Assembly: GCA_021234155.1 (NCBI GenBank)
Contig: JAJEKV010000050.1
Coordinates: forward strand, 3,742,488-3,806,487
From: Isoetes taiwanensis
Taxonomy: Eukaryota; Streptophyta; Lycopodiopsida; Isoetales; Isoetaceae
Reading direction: 5' to 3'
Length of the DNA stretch: 64,000 nt
Shown: in pieces, positions 1-13,504 of the stretch
Position numbering within the stretch: position 1 is the stretch's first letter
Layout: every line of letters begins with the position of its first letter
The notes under the pieces: model-generated
Seen by the model: only the letters and a program-made list of their open reading frames with translations
The model's database searches: none
What the model was told of the DNA's origin: nothing
Made by a program: the position numbers and the translations under genes

Positions 1-419
1 TTGAGCTTGAGAAAACCCAGGCACCCCCTGCATTTGGAAGCTCTGCCGGACTAAATTTTGGTGCTTAGGAAAGAGCGCCCTCTTGTATAGGACGAAGGAG
101 CCCGCAGTCTATGAGATCTGCCTTCTGAATCAACCGGCCACCAAAACTAACACTGCTAAACCTCCTATTTTGATCAAGGAACTTGACACTGCCAAACTTG
201 CCCTGGCCGCATCAAGTCATAGAACACGAGACATCGAAAACCCACACTCCTGCTCCACTGCCAATCCAGCCATTGGCGCACGCAACCGATGCCCTCATCC
301 TCCCAAGCAACCCCAGCCGCCCATATCGCCACGTGGCCAAATCAATGGCCCACAACCCCCCAGACCTTAAACGATCGTCCATCCAGACAGGGCCCTATAA
401 GAATATATATAAGGAAGAA
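1..419. other. no gene recognised
   Basis: Two overlapping open frames of 80-95 codons cross this stretch, but neither has a recognisable domain, and their proline-rich composition follows the C-rich base composition. I see no splice-supported gene. It could be the edge of a feature outside the window. Confidence 0.4.
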
Positions 420-795
420 ATATAAAAATAAATATAAGTATACTTATAAATATAAGTATAATTAAATAAGTATAATTTATACTTCAAGTATAAGTATAAT
501 TATAAATAAAATATAAATAAGTATAAATAATAAAATGTATATTTAAATAAATATAAATTCATAATTTATGCTTAAATGAATTTATACTTATAAATAAAGT
601 ATAAATAAGAATTTTAAATAAAGTATAAATAAGAAATCTAAATAAAATATAAATAAGAATTCTAAATAAATATACTCATAAATATAATTATAAATAAGTA
701 TATTTATTTTAGAATAAAATAAATATGCTTTATTTATAAGTATATTTATGATTTATAAGTATATTTATGATTTATAAGTATATTTATGAATGGAC
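420..795. repeat. AT-rich tandem-like low-complexity block
   Basis: The block is built almost entirely from variants of AAATAAGTATAAAT and its complement. At about 731-788 an exact unit of roughly 20 bp (TTTATAAGTATATTTATGA) occurs three times in a row. Such sequence has high melting and slippage potential. No coding signal is present. Confidence 0.85.
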
Positions 796-3700
796 AAATT
801 CTAAAAATGCTTTCAGTATATTTTAGGAAATATGCTTACCTTTTTTTGTACTCTGAGTTTGTCATTCACTGCTTAATTCTCGTGCGTCGATTAGATCCAG
901 CACTGGGACAATAGTTCTCGCTCTCTTGAATAGCTCTCTTGAACTGCCATCAAGCTCATTCTCACTTAAGAACTTAAATCTGATGAAACATATTTTGCTA
1001 AGGCATTCACAGTTATAACCTGCATGTTAGTCCATATTCTTGTATTGTGCACAACTTTTTGATCCAATAATAAAATTTGACTAGTATCCAAATCTGCTGA
1101 ACAGGAATACCATCGACTAACACTTGAAGTCGTACTAACTTTACATTTTTATCATTTGTAGTCCAGAGACGATATCTGATTCCATTATACGAGCCTACCT
1201 TCGGATGAGTTATCTCACGTGTTTGATAGTCGCGAGACATCGTGGGCAGTTTGAATAAATGACGGAAATAAAATACGAGAGTCCGATCTTAGACTGTAGA
1301 AAGAATAAGAAGGCTTGGAATATGATCCAAAGAATGTAAAAGCTGGATCCTTCTTTTACACCAACTAATTCGGACAAAATAGGCACTCAAAAGATGATTG
1401 TTGTAGTCTAAAACCCAAACTTTCAAGAAATCCATGAATTAACTCGTCTATGCCGCTAAAGATTAAGCTAAAGAACTGTACGACTAGAATGGAAATCCAA
1501 AGCCATGTCCCTGCAACCAACTGAAACCATCCTATGTATGAAGAGTCATCTCTAATATATAATTATAATAGGGTAGATTCTAGAAAGTTCTTTAATGTGA
1601 TATTTTTTAATGGTTAATAAACACGTATAGAACGAAGAGCATTCGAACCACCGATTGCACAATTAGTGTAGCTCGAACTGCCTTCAGATGGCGTAACCCT
1701 CTTCTACAATTGGGTTGCTCAGTTGAAGCCCCTTCCTCACTCCGACAGAACTAAAAATGCCACCAACCCTCTTCTGAAATTGGGTTACTCCATTGGAGCT
1801 CCTTGCTCACTCTGAGAGAACTGAAAATGCCATTGGAGCAACACAAGAGCCCAAGCTATTATTAATTGCCGCTGGGTTTTCTCTGGGTGGGTTTGGTTCA
1901 CAGAATCGACAAACGGAAGAATGTAGACTTCTAGGTTCCATTATCCAGCCCTTCTAGTCTCTCTTTTTGCGATATGTTCATTCAGGAGATCCATTTTTAT
2001 TGTAAACCCTTGGTTGTATCAAGCATAGATCCTTTTTAGTTGGGATAATAACAGGCCAGATGGATTCTGAAGAGCCACAAATGGATTTGGGAGAGAATTT
2101 TTTTGCCAGGATGTTGGTGGAACTGCCAAATGATGAGATTTTCTCAGCCATAGCTTGATTGTGCCTATGTCTTCTTGGTTGAATCGTGCCTCAGTCGTCT
2201 TTTGGAAAGCCATAGTTTTGCCAGGCGGCAGAAACTTGCTATGAGAGGAGCAATCCTATGCTGTCGGGAAGCTTTTGCATTTGCCTAGTCTTCCACAATT
2301 TTCTAGGGACCAAAGAATATAAAAAGGTAAGAGTATCCAGATTATTTACTGTTAGTTTTTTGTGAGATTGCAATAGTATTCTTGGTTCTCAGTGTATATA
2401 TTTGTCTGGCCATAGGTATTCTTTAGAATTCCGTGCTTTTTTATTTCTAGCTTTCTCCATTTGCACAGATAATGCTGAACAAATGTGCTATGAGGGAGTG
2501 TTTGAAGTCGCTTTAGTTTTCCAGCTATCGTTTCAATCTTTTCTCTAGAATCTTATGACATTTGTATGAGTACTCTCTACAATCTTACAATGTTGGTATA
2601 ATGGTTTTACAGAAAGATGATTTGAAACAACCCCTATGTGTTAATGGTGGCCCAAATGGTACTGACTGAAGCTTTGTTATTTCATTCATTAGTCACATTG
2701 ATTTGAGATATTGGTAGATGCATTAATTTTTTCCAAATCCAGAAGAGGGAAATGCAGATGAACATCCTTGTGCTTCTCCAGGGTGCTGCAGTAAGTGATA
2801 TGATACTAGATGTTAATTATAAAGTTACACATAATAGAATGTTTTATACTTTCAGGACTCCATTTGTGGCAACATGAGATGGAAAACATTTTTAAGTCTT
2901 TGGCTAATCCAGACCAGCTATTTAGTATTAAAGGTTTTGAAGGTTAGCGCATCTTTATTTTTTTCCGCGGCTCATGCAACTGTAATTATTGTCTGACAAT
3001 TGCAGAATTTTATTACTGATTTATTTTATGCATCTCATTAAATTGCAGTCTACAATATTAGATCTACAGCCTTCTATAAGTATGTCCTCATTTCCTCTAT
3101 GAAATAGATCTATAGGGACATTTATATGCTCTTAAAGAATGTGAATTAAGCTATAGATATTCTTAAATTTATCAGGTTCTCATCTCAATTGGTGTGGCTA
3201 CACATGCTGCAATCGTTTTATGCAAGATGGGGAGGAAAGAATGATGTGCGAGCAAGGAAGTAGCCTATAATTATTCAGAATACCAGATTAGTCGATTAAT
3301 TCTGTGTGCTCTTTCTGGCGTGATTGCCAGTATAATTGGAGGGTTATGTCTAGGTATGCTCTGTTGAAACCCTTTCTTAGCAAATGTCTCTGTGTGTCAA
3401 TCCGGCCACCCATTCCCTCCCTCATTTGCCCACTTCTGATTTGCGGGCAGAAGAGCTAGCTAACAACAAAGGCAGGATGGATAAGGCAGATTATCAGTTG
3501 CAACATGAAAACCAGAATAAGAAAGATGAGCATGCAAAAGGATAGCAAACTTCATAGCGAAAGCAAAGTTTTCAGGAAAAGATGCCGGCAGGGCATAGAT
3601 TTGATGCCAAATCATGGCTTCAATTTCTTGATCGGATTCAAATTTGTCATTTGGGTATGCATGACATTGGGGATCTAGATGGCAGAATAGTAGATTCACA

Positions 3701-5100
3701 TCTTTTCTTCAAGTACTAGGTTATAGAAGAGACCCCACCAAAGCTGGAAATCCATAGCCATGGCAAAAAGCATGGATGGATTTATCCAAAATGCTACCAG
3801 ATTCCTTATGTTCAAGCAAAACCCAATTCAATATACTAAAGCAAAAACTAAAAACAGGAAGGAAAATACGCCATCGAAGGGTTTGACGAGAGGCGGACAA
3901 AAGAAAAGGCTCCTCTGGTAGACAGAGCTGCAGTTGGCTTCTAGCAGAAAAGTAAAAGGTGACGTACCGGTAGAATTTGGCAGGTTGGATTGAAGAATGA
4001 AAGCTTGGAAATGGATTAGGAAGCTCAAAGCAGAAACAGATCAAAAAATTGTTTGTCCACTACTCTGTGCTTGCCTCTGATGAAAGGATTTTTTTTGGCA
4101 ACAAAAATAAACAGTTAGATGACTGTATTCTGTGTTCAGATAGGACAAAGACTGCATAAAATTTAAGAGGAATAGAATAGAATAGAAACCGGAAACCGGA
4201 AGGGTTTATTATTGCTGCTTTATTTTTTTTTACAAACTATCTATGGTCTTTTATTTCCTTTCCTTTTTCGAAGATTATGTATGGTCTTTTATGTCCTTTT
4301 TCTTCTAGGTCTTTCAAAATATGGTGCTCCCTTTTTTGCCACTATATGGTATTCCAAGAAAATGGTCTTCATGCATCTAATTTTCTCATCTCATAAAATA
4401 TCATTCATATGAATTGTGGTCACTTTTTTCAAGATCACCATAGATGTCGACGGGCGCCGAGTGCTTTGTTGCTACCTAAATCTGGCATCAACAAAACTGG
4501 AGATCTTCTCTTGGCCCTTAAAGACTGGTCTAAGAGGCATTTGCTGCTGGCCACTTTATCATTGTTACACTAAAATGATTAATAAAGAAATAAATAAAGG
4601 CCTTTTCCCTTAGTAGTGGTCGCTACCTATCTAAAGAATTAGGGTAAAATCATTGCCTAAAATGTGGCCATTACCAAGCCAGGTATTGAAACACCGTCCT
4701 GGACCGTCCACCATCGTGGCTCCCCCCGCACCACTACAAGCACACAACTAGAAGAAACTTGAGTTATAATCCATTCAAGTGAAGGTGAATGTTTACAACA
4801 TCAATGTTGCTACATAAATTAAAAGCTTCATTTGTTTTAAAAGCATTTTAAAGACAACCCTTACTTTGTTAGTAGCCTATTTTAGTACATATAATGCCCT
4901 GAAAGTCACTTAACTTCAAGAAGTTTCTGAGATAATGCAAAATAAACTGGTTCGTAGCATCAGTTTCATCGATTAGAGAAGACAGATGAGAGGGGTTTTA
5001 AGATGCAATTTCACCATCCGCTTTATTCTTCCTTTGATCATCTCCATTTTATCAACCTTTCCAATTTATATCTTGGAAAAATTCAACTTATAGCTAATTC
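796..5100. other. intergenic, no gene recognised
   Basis: Short open frames only (up to 107 codons), none with a recognisable domain or plausible splice partners. A diverged direct repeat of about 70 bp occurs at roughly 1697-1765 and 1766-1835, marked by ACCCTCTTCT followed by AATTGGGTT in both units. A 75-codon minus-strand frame at 1013-1240 has fairly protein-like composition but I could not place it in a family. Confidence 0.4.
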
Positions 5101-5103
5101 ATT

Positions 5104-5157
5104 ACTACAAGAAATTTATGGCTGCGGCCAAGGCCGCCGCGAACATTTCTCTTTCTT
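5104..5157 (+). mobile_element. terminal-inverted-repeat-like segment (left), CACTA-like
   Basis: Starts with ACTACAAGAAATTTATGGC, which resembles CACTA-transposon ends, followed by a short GC-rich palindrome (GCGGCC AA GGCCGC). Its reverse complement recurs at 11888-11948 with most bases matching, including the CCGCGAAC.TTTCTCTT tail. The two copies face each other across 6.8 kb that contains the DUF2301 gene. They could be the ends of one element or two independent small elements; no target duplication is evident. Confidence 0.5.
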
Positions 5158-5355
5158 GGCCCCGTGTATATAGAGGTCGATGAGATGATGAGATGATAAA
5201 GGATCCTTTTATAGAATTTGTTGTGGTTTATGTGGCAATAGGAGTTACTTCAGATTTGGTCTGAAAATGCTTATGTGAGTACTTAATTAAAGTATTAAAG
5301 AATCTGCATTTCGAGATGATTATGTACTTCAAATGCCTATAGATAACACTCAAGT

Positions 5356-7965
5356 TCATTTTACTTCAACACTATCATTAGCGTTATTTGATAATAAGTC
5401 ATCTTGGAGGCGAAGCAGAAATTTCTCCTTCTGATCTTCAGGTAGAGCATTGAACATAAACACTGATTTATCTCCAATATCATCCTGCAAGAATACAAAT
5501 GATTACCTTATTTGCGATAAAGCCAATGAGTGCCGTTGGAAAAGAAGTTAGAAGGTTACCTTAATGGGCTGTGTAAACTTCCTAGCTGCAAATATTGTAA
5601 AGAGACCCATCCATGTAGCTAGGAGTCCGCGTTCCACATCCACTCCCAAGGCTCCTGACTGTTAACAAAAAAATAATTCAATTCCAATAAGCAGATTACG
5701 AATTTATAATAGAAACAAATAACTGTTACTTTCTGGCAATAATCAAAATGGTGGACACGTTTCCTGAATAGTCTGAATAGTTAAAAGACAAAACTAGTTC
5801 AGGCATATTATTAGCTAATAACACTCCTCCAACCAAATCCATGTTTGCAAGTTTATCATATTAGACTTGAGCTGCTGCGTATCCTACAATTGCCTTTTTA
5901 TGCATTCACAAGAGACCGGACAAGAGAATTATTGTCTAGCATTCAATTCACCATGTCACAAATCCTTTTGTGGGGGTTGGACAATAAATAATTGTCTAGT
6001 CTCCACACTGTTACAATGATGAAAATCAGGAAAAACCCTACCCTGTTCTCTGCTGGGTATGAGATTAAAACAAAAAGTTTACAGAATTCCTCCAAATTTA
6101 TGTTTCCTAAGTCTTTCATGCTCGATGCCTTTATTGCTTTCAGCATTCTAAGTTTAACATAGAACCAGAAATTGCAAAGCAATAATCCATACCAGATGGC
6201 CCAAGAGTAAAAATGGTATTACAAAAAACAGAAGTCCTGTCTCCAACTTCCCATAGCACAAACCTGAAATAAAGCATCAGATCCAAGGCATTTCATATCC
6301 AGATAACAAGAAAACAGTATGTTACAACATGAGAAAGGGGTTACCTTCTTTAAAAGCAACACCAGTAAGAGAAGCAAAAAGTGGCCCAACTGCCCAAATG
6401 GCTACAGGGTTGTCGATGACATAATTAACGAGGCTATATCCTTCTGGGAAGGCAAACTTCAGTGCAACAACCATGGACCCAATCAGCCCTAGACACCATA
6501 GAAACTGTAGGGCACGTTTTAAGGGAGTCACATAAATATGAATCAACAATAGTGACAAACCCAGTCCACATGAGCCAACTAAATAAAATATGTCCAGAGA
6601 ACTTGTAAGAAGAGCTCTTAAGGGTTCATCTTGCGGAATAAATGCTGTCAATGAAGCTGAAACAAATGCGACAGCTGAGGTCGCAAGTCCGGTCCTATAA
6701 AGCCAGACCTGCAGTAAAACGAACCACCAAATTAAAGCTTTTGAGATGAGTAATTTACTCAAATGCTGTGACACTTTTGATATGAAGATGGTAACATTCG
6801 ATTACTTGTAGCTTATATTGAGAATAAGTGGAGCTGCGAGCAGCAAGAAGAGGAAGAGAAGGATGAACAACAGAAATGCCCTGTATACACGTATGAAGAA
6901 GAGGATTTCCAGTTTGTTGGAGTTGACTAAGGTGAGACTTGTTATATTTGATGCAACACTTTATTCTCAGATATGCCTTCAGTAATAAAATTTGTTATGG
7001 ATGGAACATAACAGAGAAGTCTAATAATATTGAATACATGAACAAGTGTACTTTACCAAGTCCAAACGATGTCATTTATGTTTAAGGCCACAAGTTTTGT
7101 TAGTATTCTGGCAAATCGACAATATAAGAGTCTAATAAATCTCTAATATCAGTAAAGGAATAAAAAATATCCAATGTTTCCTTTAGGTTCCCAGTATGGT
7201 CTTTTGAGCACGTCGTTATATATACATGTATTATTAATATTACAAATGTCGCGACTAAAGTATTTGTCCCGGTATTAAACTTACATAGAAGAAATGAGGG
7301 AGGATCGGAACTGTCATAATGTCATCTGTAAACAACATGGTAGTAAGGCATTTGACACACAATTACTGGAAGTTTTCTTTCCACTGTTCAGCATATTGAT
7401 TCCATTCGCATGATAAGTGGCATGCTCAGACCTCAAAAATCTGAGCCCTTGTCAGTTATGAAGTGGTGGATTGACATTCTAAATTCCAGATTGTCAAATG
7501 CAATGATATAAATAATAAGGGTGAGCGTTCCATAAAGCTGCAGAGTTCTCCATAGTGGTTCTGAAATTTTATTTTACAGTGAATTTTTGCTGCTTGAAGT
7601 TCTCTACCATAACAGAATTTTGAAAATGAAAGTCGACTATTTTAAGAGTCACTGACATGGATTGAAAACCGAACTGGATTGACATTAGACTTAAAGTTAC
7701 AAGAGTAGCCAAATTTCACCTCTTTGATGTCCTCCGGATCGATGGACCACGACCCATACATCCCTTGGTAGACTTCGTTGGCATTGTTTTGACCTAGAGC
7801 TGCTCTGCTTAAGATCCTGGAATTTTTTATTTTGGAACACGAACGGGACCTGAGGCAAGGAGCCCATGCGTTGAAATGTGTAGCGGACGTAGAAGGAGCG
7901 GCAGTTGAGCGGGAATGAGCAGGCCGCAGCATGCAATGGCAAGGGAAAACGGAGAGAACTTCCAT
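5356..7965 (-). CDS. plastid-targeted DUF2301 integral membrane protein, five exons
   Basis: Coding exons on the minus strand are 7965-7720, 6708-6345, 6263-6193, 5658-5560 and 5484-5356. All introns are GT-AG and the phases join into exactly 303 codons including TGA, giving 302 aa. Exon 1 starts with ATG and encodes a Ser/Arg/Ala-rich plastid-transit-like leader of about 60 residues, then VYQGMYGSWSIDPEDIKE. The frame continues across the splice as VWLYRTGLATS. This junction is characteristic of DUF2301, a family of multi-pass membrane proteins of cyanobacteria and plastids whose biochemical role is unknown. Exons 2-4 contain several hydrophobic helices (for example ALLTSSLDIFYLVGSCGLGL and LLFFVIPFLLLGHL). 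The last exon is a charged soluble tail ending near SNNANDSVEVK. All splice sites and the frame are intact, so it is probably functional. The gene sits between two inverted CACTA-like ends. Confidence 0.88.
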
Positions 7966-10900
7966 CTTCGATCCTCAATGGAAAATGGCTGGATTTTCTG
8001 ATTTTCCAATATATACAAACTCGGACATCCTTTATTACAATACAATATAGAAGGGCATTTTATAAATTTCCCTTATTTTTAAGGACTGTATGATGTTGAC
8101 AGTTGTTTATTAGAGTTTGTATGAAGCTGTTGCGGTCTCTGATGTAAATTTGTCATTGAACATTCTAGAGCTTTCCACAAGCTTTTTTTATGATGTCATT
8201 CGATGCAATATTCAATACATATGCCAGTAGATGTGCTATATTCAGGATTTTACAATTTGAGTGTGTTCTTAAATATCCGCATTGTAGCACGAGCTTTACT
8301 ACTTCCACAAACTTCTGTTAGATACTTGTTGCGACTTTGCTCAGGGAGGTAATATGCAAAAATAAATCAAGTAATAGATAGATAGGTTTTTTAATATCCA
8401 CGGAGACTAAATTGGCCATGGGACCCAAAGTGAAGATGCAAGTATCACATCAATCTGCATAATACCTCAATACTTATGTAGAAGTCGTGAAGCAGAAATG
8501 CCAAGCATCACATACCCAAGCAAAAAAAAATACAAATGAATGCTCTCTATCTAATGCAGCGATATTTTATTTTTAGTACGTCCAATTGATCAAGAAGGCC
8601 AAGATATTATTCCTCAAATCCAAGTAATGGTAATCTCTATATATATGATAGATTGTCAATAGAGAAGTTGTTTTCCTCTTCCTTTACCGTGTTTTCCACT
8701 ACAAATCTCCGTCAATTTAAATCAGTTGTCCATCTCTCTTATCTCAATAATTCATACATTGAATCTGTTGATACGCCTTTTGATGTTAGAACCTGTATGG
8801 AACAGATGGATCAATCTAGTAAGCGAAAGCAACATGGCTGAATACTTTTGAAGCACAAGCACAATAATGCATTACTATCACACTTGGTTTTCGGGAAGAG
8901 CAAACAATAAGCACAATAACGCATTATTGACAGACTTAATCGTTAGAGGCATTATTTTTCAAGCATTAGTTGCATCCAGATCGGATAACTTCCTCCGTTT
9001 TATCCAATCAAAAGGATGAAACATGCCTGCAAACATCTCTCTATCTCTCCATAAGCATCATTTGCTATTTAGAAGTCTTGGTTGTTTTATTATTACAGAC
9101 ATGACACGTGGATTATTGGGATAATGATATTTAAATTGGTGCTAGGGATAACTCATATTTTCTAGATTAATTTCCATGTGCGTGCATTTCTTAATCAATA
9201 GTACAAAGAGTTGGATGAAAATCCAAAACAATACTATCATACCATATATAAAGGATGTTCCCCGCCTATTTTCTTTGATGAGAAAAAAACCTGGGTTTGA
9301 CACGTGCCCTTGAAAAAGCTGGGTTCGACACGTGCCCTTGAAAAAGAAGGAAAAACTTCAGACGTTCCCCGCTTAGGACCGTTTGGTCCGTTTGATAAAA
9401 CAAATCATGAGATCGACACGTGCCCTTGAAAAAAAAGGGAAAAAAAACTTCGGACGATCTGTGGACAGTATACAGAGCACCACATCACAAAAATACAAAG
9501 CAAGGGTCAAAAAAATGCCAGAACCCGCCTTGCAAGAACAGATGGTCGGAGGAGCTCACATGAAGAAGAGATGGCACATGGCAAAAGAAGAGACCTTGCC
9601 TCGGAATGGCATCCGGCTTCTACAAATTCAAAGGCGATTCTTGCTTTCATACAAAAAATCCATGCCCAGAGACAAAAGCCCGTAATTCTGTAAGTAATTG
9701 GGCTACCGTAAGCAAAAGAAAGGAAAAAACAATTTTGTGAACCCAAATTAGAGATACCCAACTCAAATCCGGCAAGCTTAAACACAATTCGAATCAAAAG
9801 AGAACGAGATGGCAAAAAATGAGAATCACCTGAGAAGAATTGGAGCTAGAGATGCGGCACACTCCCGGAGGTCGTTCAACATCCCAAATTCAGATATTTA
9901 AAACCAGAATATAGAGCTACCGGTAGTCTCAAATCGTGCTAAAATGAGATGCCAAAGACCGAACTAACACCGCAGAGTGCGCTGTTGGAGTTTCCTTGTT
10001 GATTAGGGCAAGTCCACGTAAAATCGAATTGGGGCTTTTGTTGTGGGGCGTGCCGCCATATCACAATAGACGCTAAGATTCGAACCGTAACAATTTGCCC
10101 AAAGCCACGCTTTGCTTATGACATATTGGCACGATGAGATGCGATGCCATCATGCCTTACTTCTCAATTTTCACAATGCAGTAAAAAACAGGGAGAAACC
10201 ACAGCTTTGAATGTAAGAAAATCACATCTGACCACTTTGTTTATCGTGGACGGAGCACCGACACCTCCATGTCGACAGCCGACCTCTTTGCTTAATCAAA
10301 TATGCTCAAACCGGAGATGGGATAGGCCAGTAGATTTGCCAATGTGGGATAGGGATAAACCTGTACGCATGAGCTGGGCTCACCCAACCCTGCTAAGCTC
10401 TGTCACAACACATAGATTCTGCACCGAAACAAAACACATTAGAAGAGGATAATCGCCCCCAACTCAAAATCGAGCAAGAATCAAAGAAAAGAATACAAAA
10501 ACCATAATCGTCCCAAACGCTCGAATCTGAAAAAATACAGAGCAGTCTGCATTCCTTGCACTGTAACCATCGTTTGCAGGGTGTTAAGAAGCAGGCAGAA
10601 ATGTTGATGTTGCCGTCGATGTGGAAAAGGGGACTTTTGCACTTTCTGCTGCCCGTTTCTTTGGCTTTTGGCTGATGCAGCCATTGCTTGAAGGGTGTCT
10701 ATGCATCGAATATCCTCAAAAATTGCCTCACTATAGGATCTTCCAAAGATAGGTTTCGGCATTATGCTTCATGGTTTTAAGTGACTTCATGGTTCCGCCT
10801 ATGGTATTTCTACTTTCGTGAGTCTCTACCTTCTGTTTCCAGGTTATTTATGATGTTTTATGTAAATATTTTACTATGGCGGCTCTGTGCCAAAACCTGT

Positions 10901-11887
10901 AGCATAGAATCAGGTTTACAGGGTAAATCGTTGCCCAAGAATGCGGGTTTGAAAATCCTACAGGTCTGCACACGTGAAAGGGCAATTTCCTGGCCAGTTT
11001 AAGGCCGTCCATGCTAAAACCATTTAGGCATTTCACAGCTCCAAGCTTTCCTTCTTATTTTGCAGATCAATCGCCGAGTTCTATAGGCCCATTCATATCT
11101 ATGCTATTTTCATCCATGTTGTGCTTGGGTGTAAGGGTATTGCCTTAAAAATAAGCATGGCACAGCTGAGTCGATTATGGAGTGTCGTAAGGCAACCCAT
11201 CATCAAGACCGGAAGGTATTTCAAGCCAAATTTGCATTTTTGGAAGCGTCTGCTGCATTGTGCTTCTAGCAAGCTTACACCTTTGGCATCTAGGCTGTGC
11301 GTCTTTTACAAATGCCTTTATTGCTGATGCAGGTAATTCTGGTTTGCAATATTAGTGTAGAGGAGTAGACATTCTCTAGAGAAACAGGCTCTGACATTAC
11401 ATAATGGACTTGACACAATTCCAGTATCTCAGGTATGAACGCTATGTACTAGAATATAGCGTATTTAATTTGTATTGCATGTTGTATTTGTTCATCTTCA
11501 TCATTTTAATTTTGTGATTGTTATGTGTGATGCAGCAAGATGTTAACATCTGAGAAAATACCACAAATAAGTTGTTTTGCATTATGCACACTGCGTTCTT
11601 TGTTTGCCAGTAGTTAGGATTTACAGTTTGGCATGAATGCATTTGAAGTGCGTTCTATGGACGATGCTACTTGGTCTGAATCTCTTGGCCTGTGATACAA
11701 ATGTGGGATTGTAAATCACGTATAGATGAGTTGGTGAAGAGAAACGTTTTGATGGCATGTTTGAGGAGATGATTCTCGAATAAAACCCATGTCTTCAACC
11801 CTCCCACAGAAATTCTCCTTATTAAGTCCAAGAATGTTTTTTTGCACCATTCGAAAGATATGCAAATCCGACCTTGCATAAGTAAGT
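7966..11887. other. intergenic, upstream of the DUF2301 gene; no second gene recognised
   Basis: The first few hundred bases presumably hold the DUF2301 promoter, but I cannot assign a TATA box with confidence. The remainder has frames of at most about 100 codons without recognisable domains. At about 9299-9433 the motif ACACGTGCCCTTGAAAAA occurs three times (see separate entry). Confidence 0.4.
9296..9436 (+). repeat. three copies of a G-box-containing motif
   Basis: The string GACACGTGCCCTTGAAAAA is present three times within 140 bp, the first two only about 31 bp apart. CACGTG is the core of the plant G-box bound by bZIP and bHLH factors. Whether it acts as a regulatory element is unknown, since no gene starts immediately next to it. 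Confidence 0.6.
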
Positions 11888-11948
11888 CAGGGAAGAGAAA
11901 CGTTCGCGGCGGCCGCTAGGCCGCCGCGATAAGTTTCTTGTATTTGTA
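11888..11948 (-). mobile_element. terminal-inverted-repeat-like segment (right), CACTA-like
   Basis: Reading the minus strand, it starts TACAAGAAACTTATCG and continues into a perfect GC palindrome with 10-bp arms (CGCGGCGGCC / GGCCGCCGCG) around a four-base loop, then GAACGTTTCTCTTCC. It matches the segment at 5104-5157 in opposite orientation. The subterminal GC hairpin is the most conserved part. Confidence 0.5.
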
Positions 11949-12570
11949 AGTTATTATAGAGGCATTTGACCAATATACCATGTCTAATTCTCCGTCACAT
12001 CATTATTTCAAGGCAGGAATATGTACACAAAGTGAGAATAATAACTGCTTTATGTGTATATAATAATGAATGAAAAAGGACCAAATGTTTATATAAAGAG
12101 CTCTTTATCTTTTTGAAACCATGATAGTAAGGTACACGCTCAGAGATCCCACATGTTCACTAAAGAATCACTAAGGCAACTAGAGGACCTGTGCATGCGC
12201 CAAATGCAACAGGTTACATGCTGCAAATGCAACAGATTATGTAACTCATATTGACTGAAGAAACTTCTAGTTATAAGGGAATGATTGATACGTTCTATAG
12301 GCATTGTCATTGCTGCTACCATAACAAAGACATACATAGAAACTGCACTATTGCAGAAAGGAGAAGAAAAAATTGAAATGCAATTACTTCAATGCATGTA
12401 ATCTTATAAAATTGTCCTTAGACTCAATTACGAATATAGGGAACTACTTCAGGCTATAACATTTGAGATCTTGCTTCATCATGTTCTATTCCCTCGTCAT
12501 GAGCTAATTCATAAAAATAGTTACTAAAAGCAAAATGAAAACCAAATACCATTACAAGGGATAGTCATTG
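11949..12570. other. intergenic, nothing recognised
   Basis: AT-rich sequence with frames no longer than 65 codons. No repeat or coding signature was found. Confidence 0.4.
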
Positions 12571-12579
12571 CTAAACGAC

Positions 12580-13262
12580 GTTCGAACGTTGTTCAACTGC
12601 GACAAAACATCGTTTAACGACTCCCACATCGTTCAAAGCTGTCCACGTCGTTCAACGATGATCACAGAGGATGACGTGTCCTGCTTGCTGTTGTGGCATG
12701 CCAGCATGCCAGGCTAGCAGGCCTGCGTGTCATGACACATGGCGCGATTGTCGTTCAATGACGTCCAGGACATCTGACGTGTTCTATTTGCTGTCGTGGC
12801 ACGCCGGCATGCCAGCCTGCGCAGGCCTGCGTGTCATGACACGTGATAGGGACGTCCTCCAATGACGTCCAGGACATCTGACATGTCCTGCTTGCTGCCA
12901 TGGCACACCGACATGCCGGGTTGGCAGATGTCATGATATGTGGCATGAACGTCGTTCAACGACGTCCAGGACATCTGACATGTCCTGTTTGCTACCGTGG
13001 AACACTGGCATGCCAGCCTGCCAAGCTTGCATGTCATGACACGTGGCATGGACGTCCTTGAACGACGTCCAGGACATCTGACGTGTTCTGCTTGTTGTCG
13101 TGGCACACCGGCATGCCAGCCTGGCAGGCCTGCATGTTATGACACGTGGCCTGAACGTCGTTAAATTACGTGTTTAAAATCTAATGTGGCAAAGTCGGCC
13201 ATCGTGCCATGTTCCCGTGGACTCGTCGTCGTTAAACGACGTCTTTACATCGATGAACGACG
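12580..13262. repeat. GC-rich minisatellite, about five ~100-bp units, rich in ACGT palindromes
   Basis: Units of about 97-106 bp run from about 12672 to 13170. Each contains a TGTCCTGCTTGCTG-like start, a GGCATGCCAGCCTG segment, TGTCATGACACGTGGC, and GACGTCCAGGACATCTG at the end. Flanking sequence at 12580-12660 and 13200-13262 holds further copies of the palindrome-like word GTCGTTCAACGAC or GTCGTTAAACGAC. The block is far more GC-rich than its surroundings. Long frames across it on both strands reflect the periodicity and not genes. Confidence 0.85.
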
Positions 13263-13504
13263 AGTATTTTTGGCAGGAATGTTTACCTTATTTATCTTCA
13301 TTCCATTGTTTCCTTGGTCAATTTCCTAGCGAGTTTTTTGGCGCCTGCGTGATTTTTCCTCGTTCACAAGGCGAGATCTTGCAATTAGGAGGTCCCTACC
13401 ATAGATATTTCATGGTTCTCGATTAAATCAAGAAGTTCTTTGATTTTTCTAAGTTGTTTTTGTTAATATCCGTTGTTTTAGACTTAAGCACCTTATAAGA
13501 TACA

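Noticed and set aside
1013-1240. 75-codon minus-strand frame as a gene
   Set aside because: Composition is protein-like, but there is no recognisable family or partner exon.
12671-13106. Overlapping frames on both strands in the GC-rich array
   Set aside because: Frames follow the ~100-bp repeat periodicity and have no domain; treated as a minisatellite.
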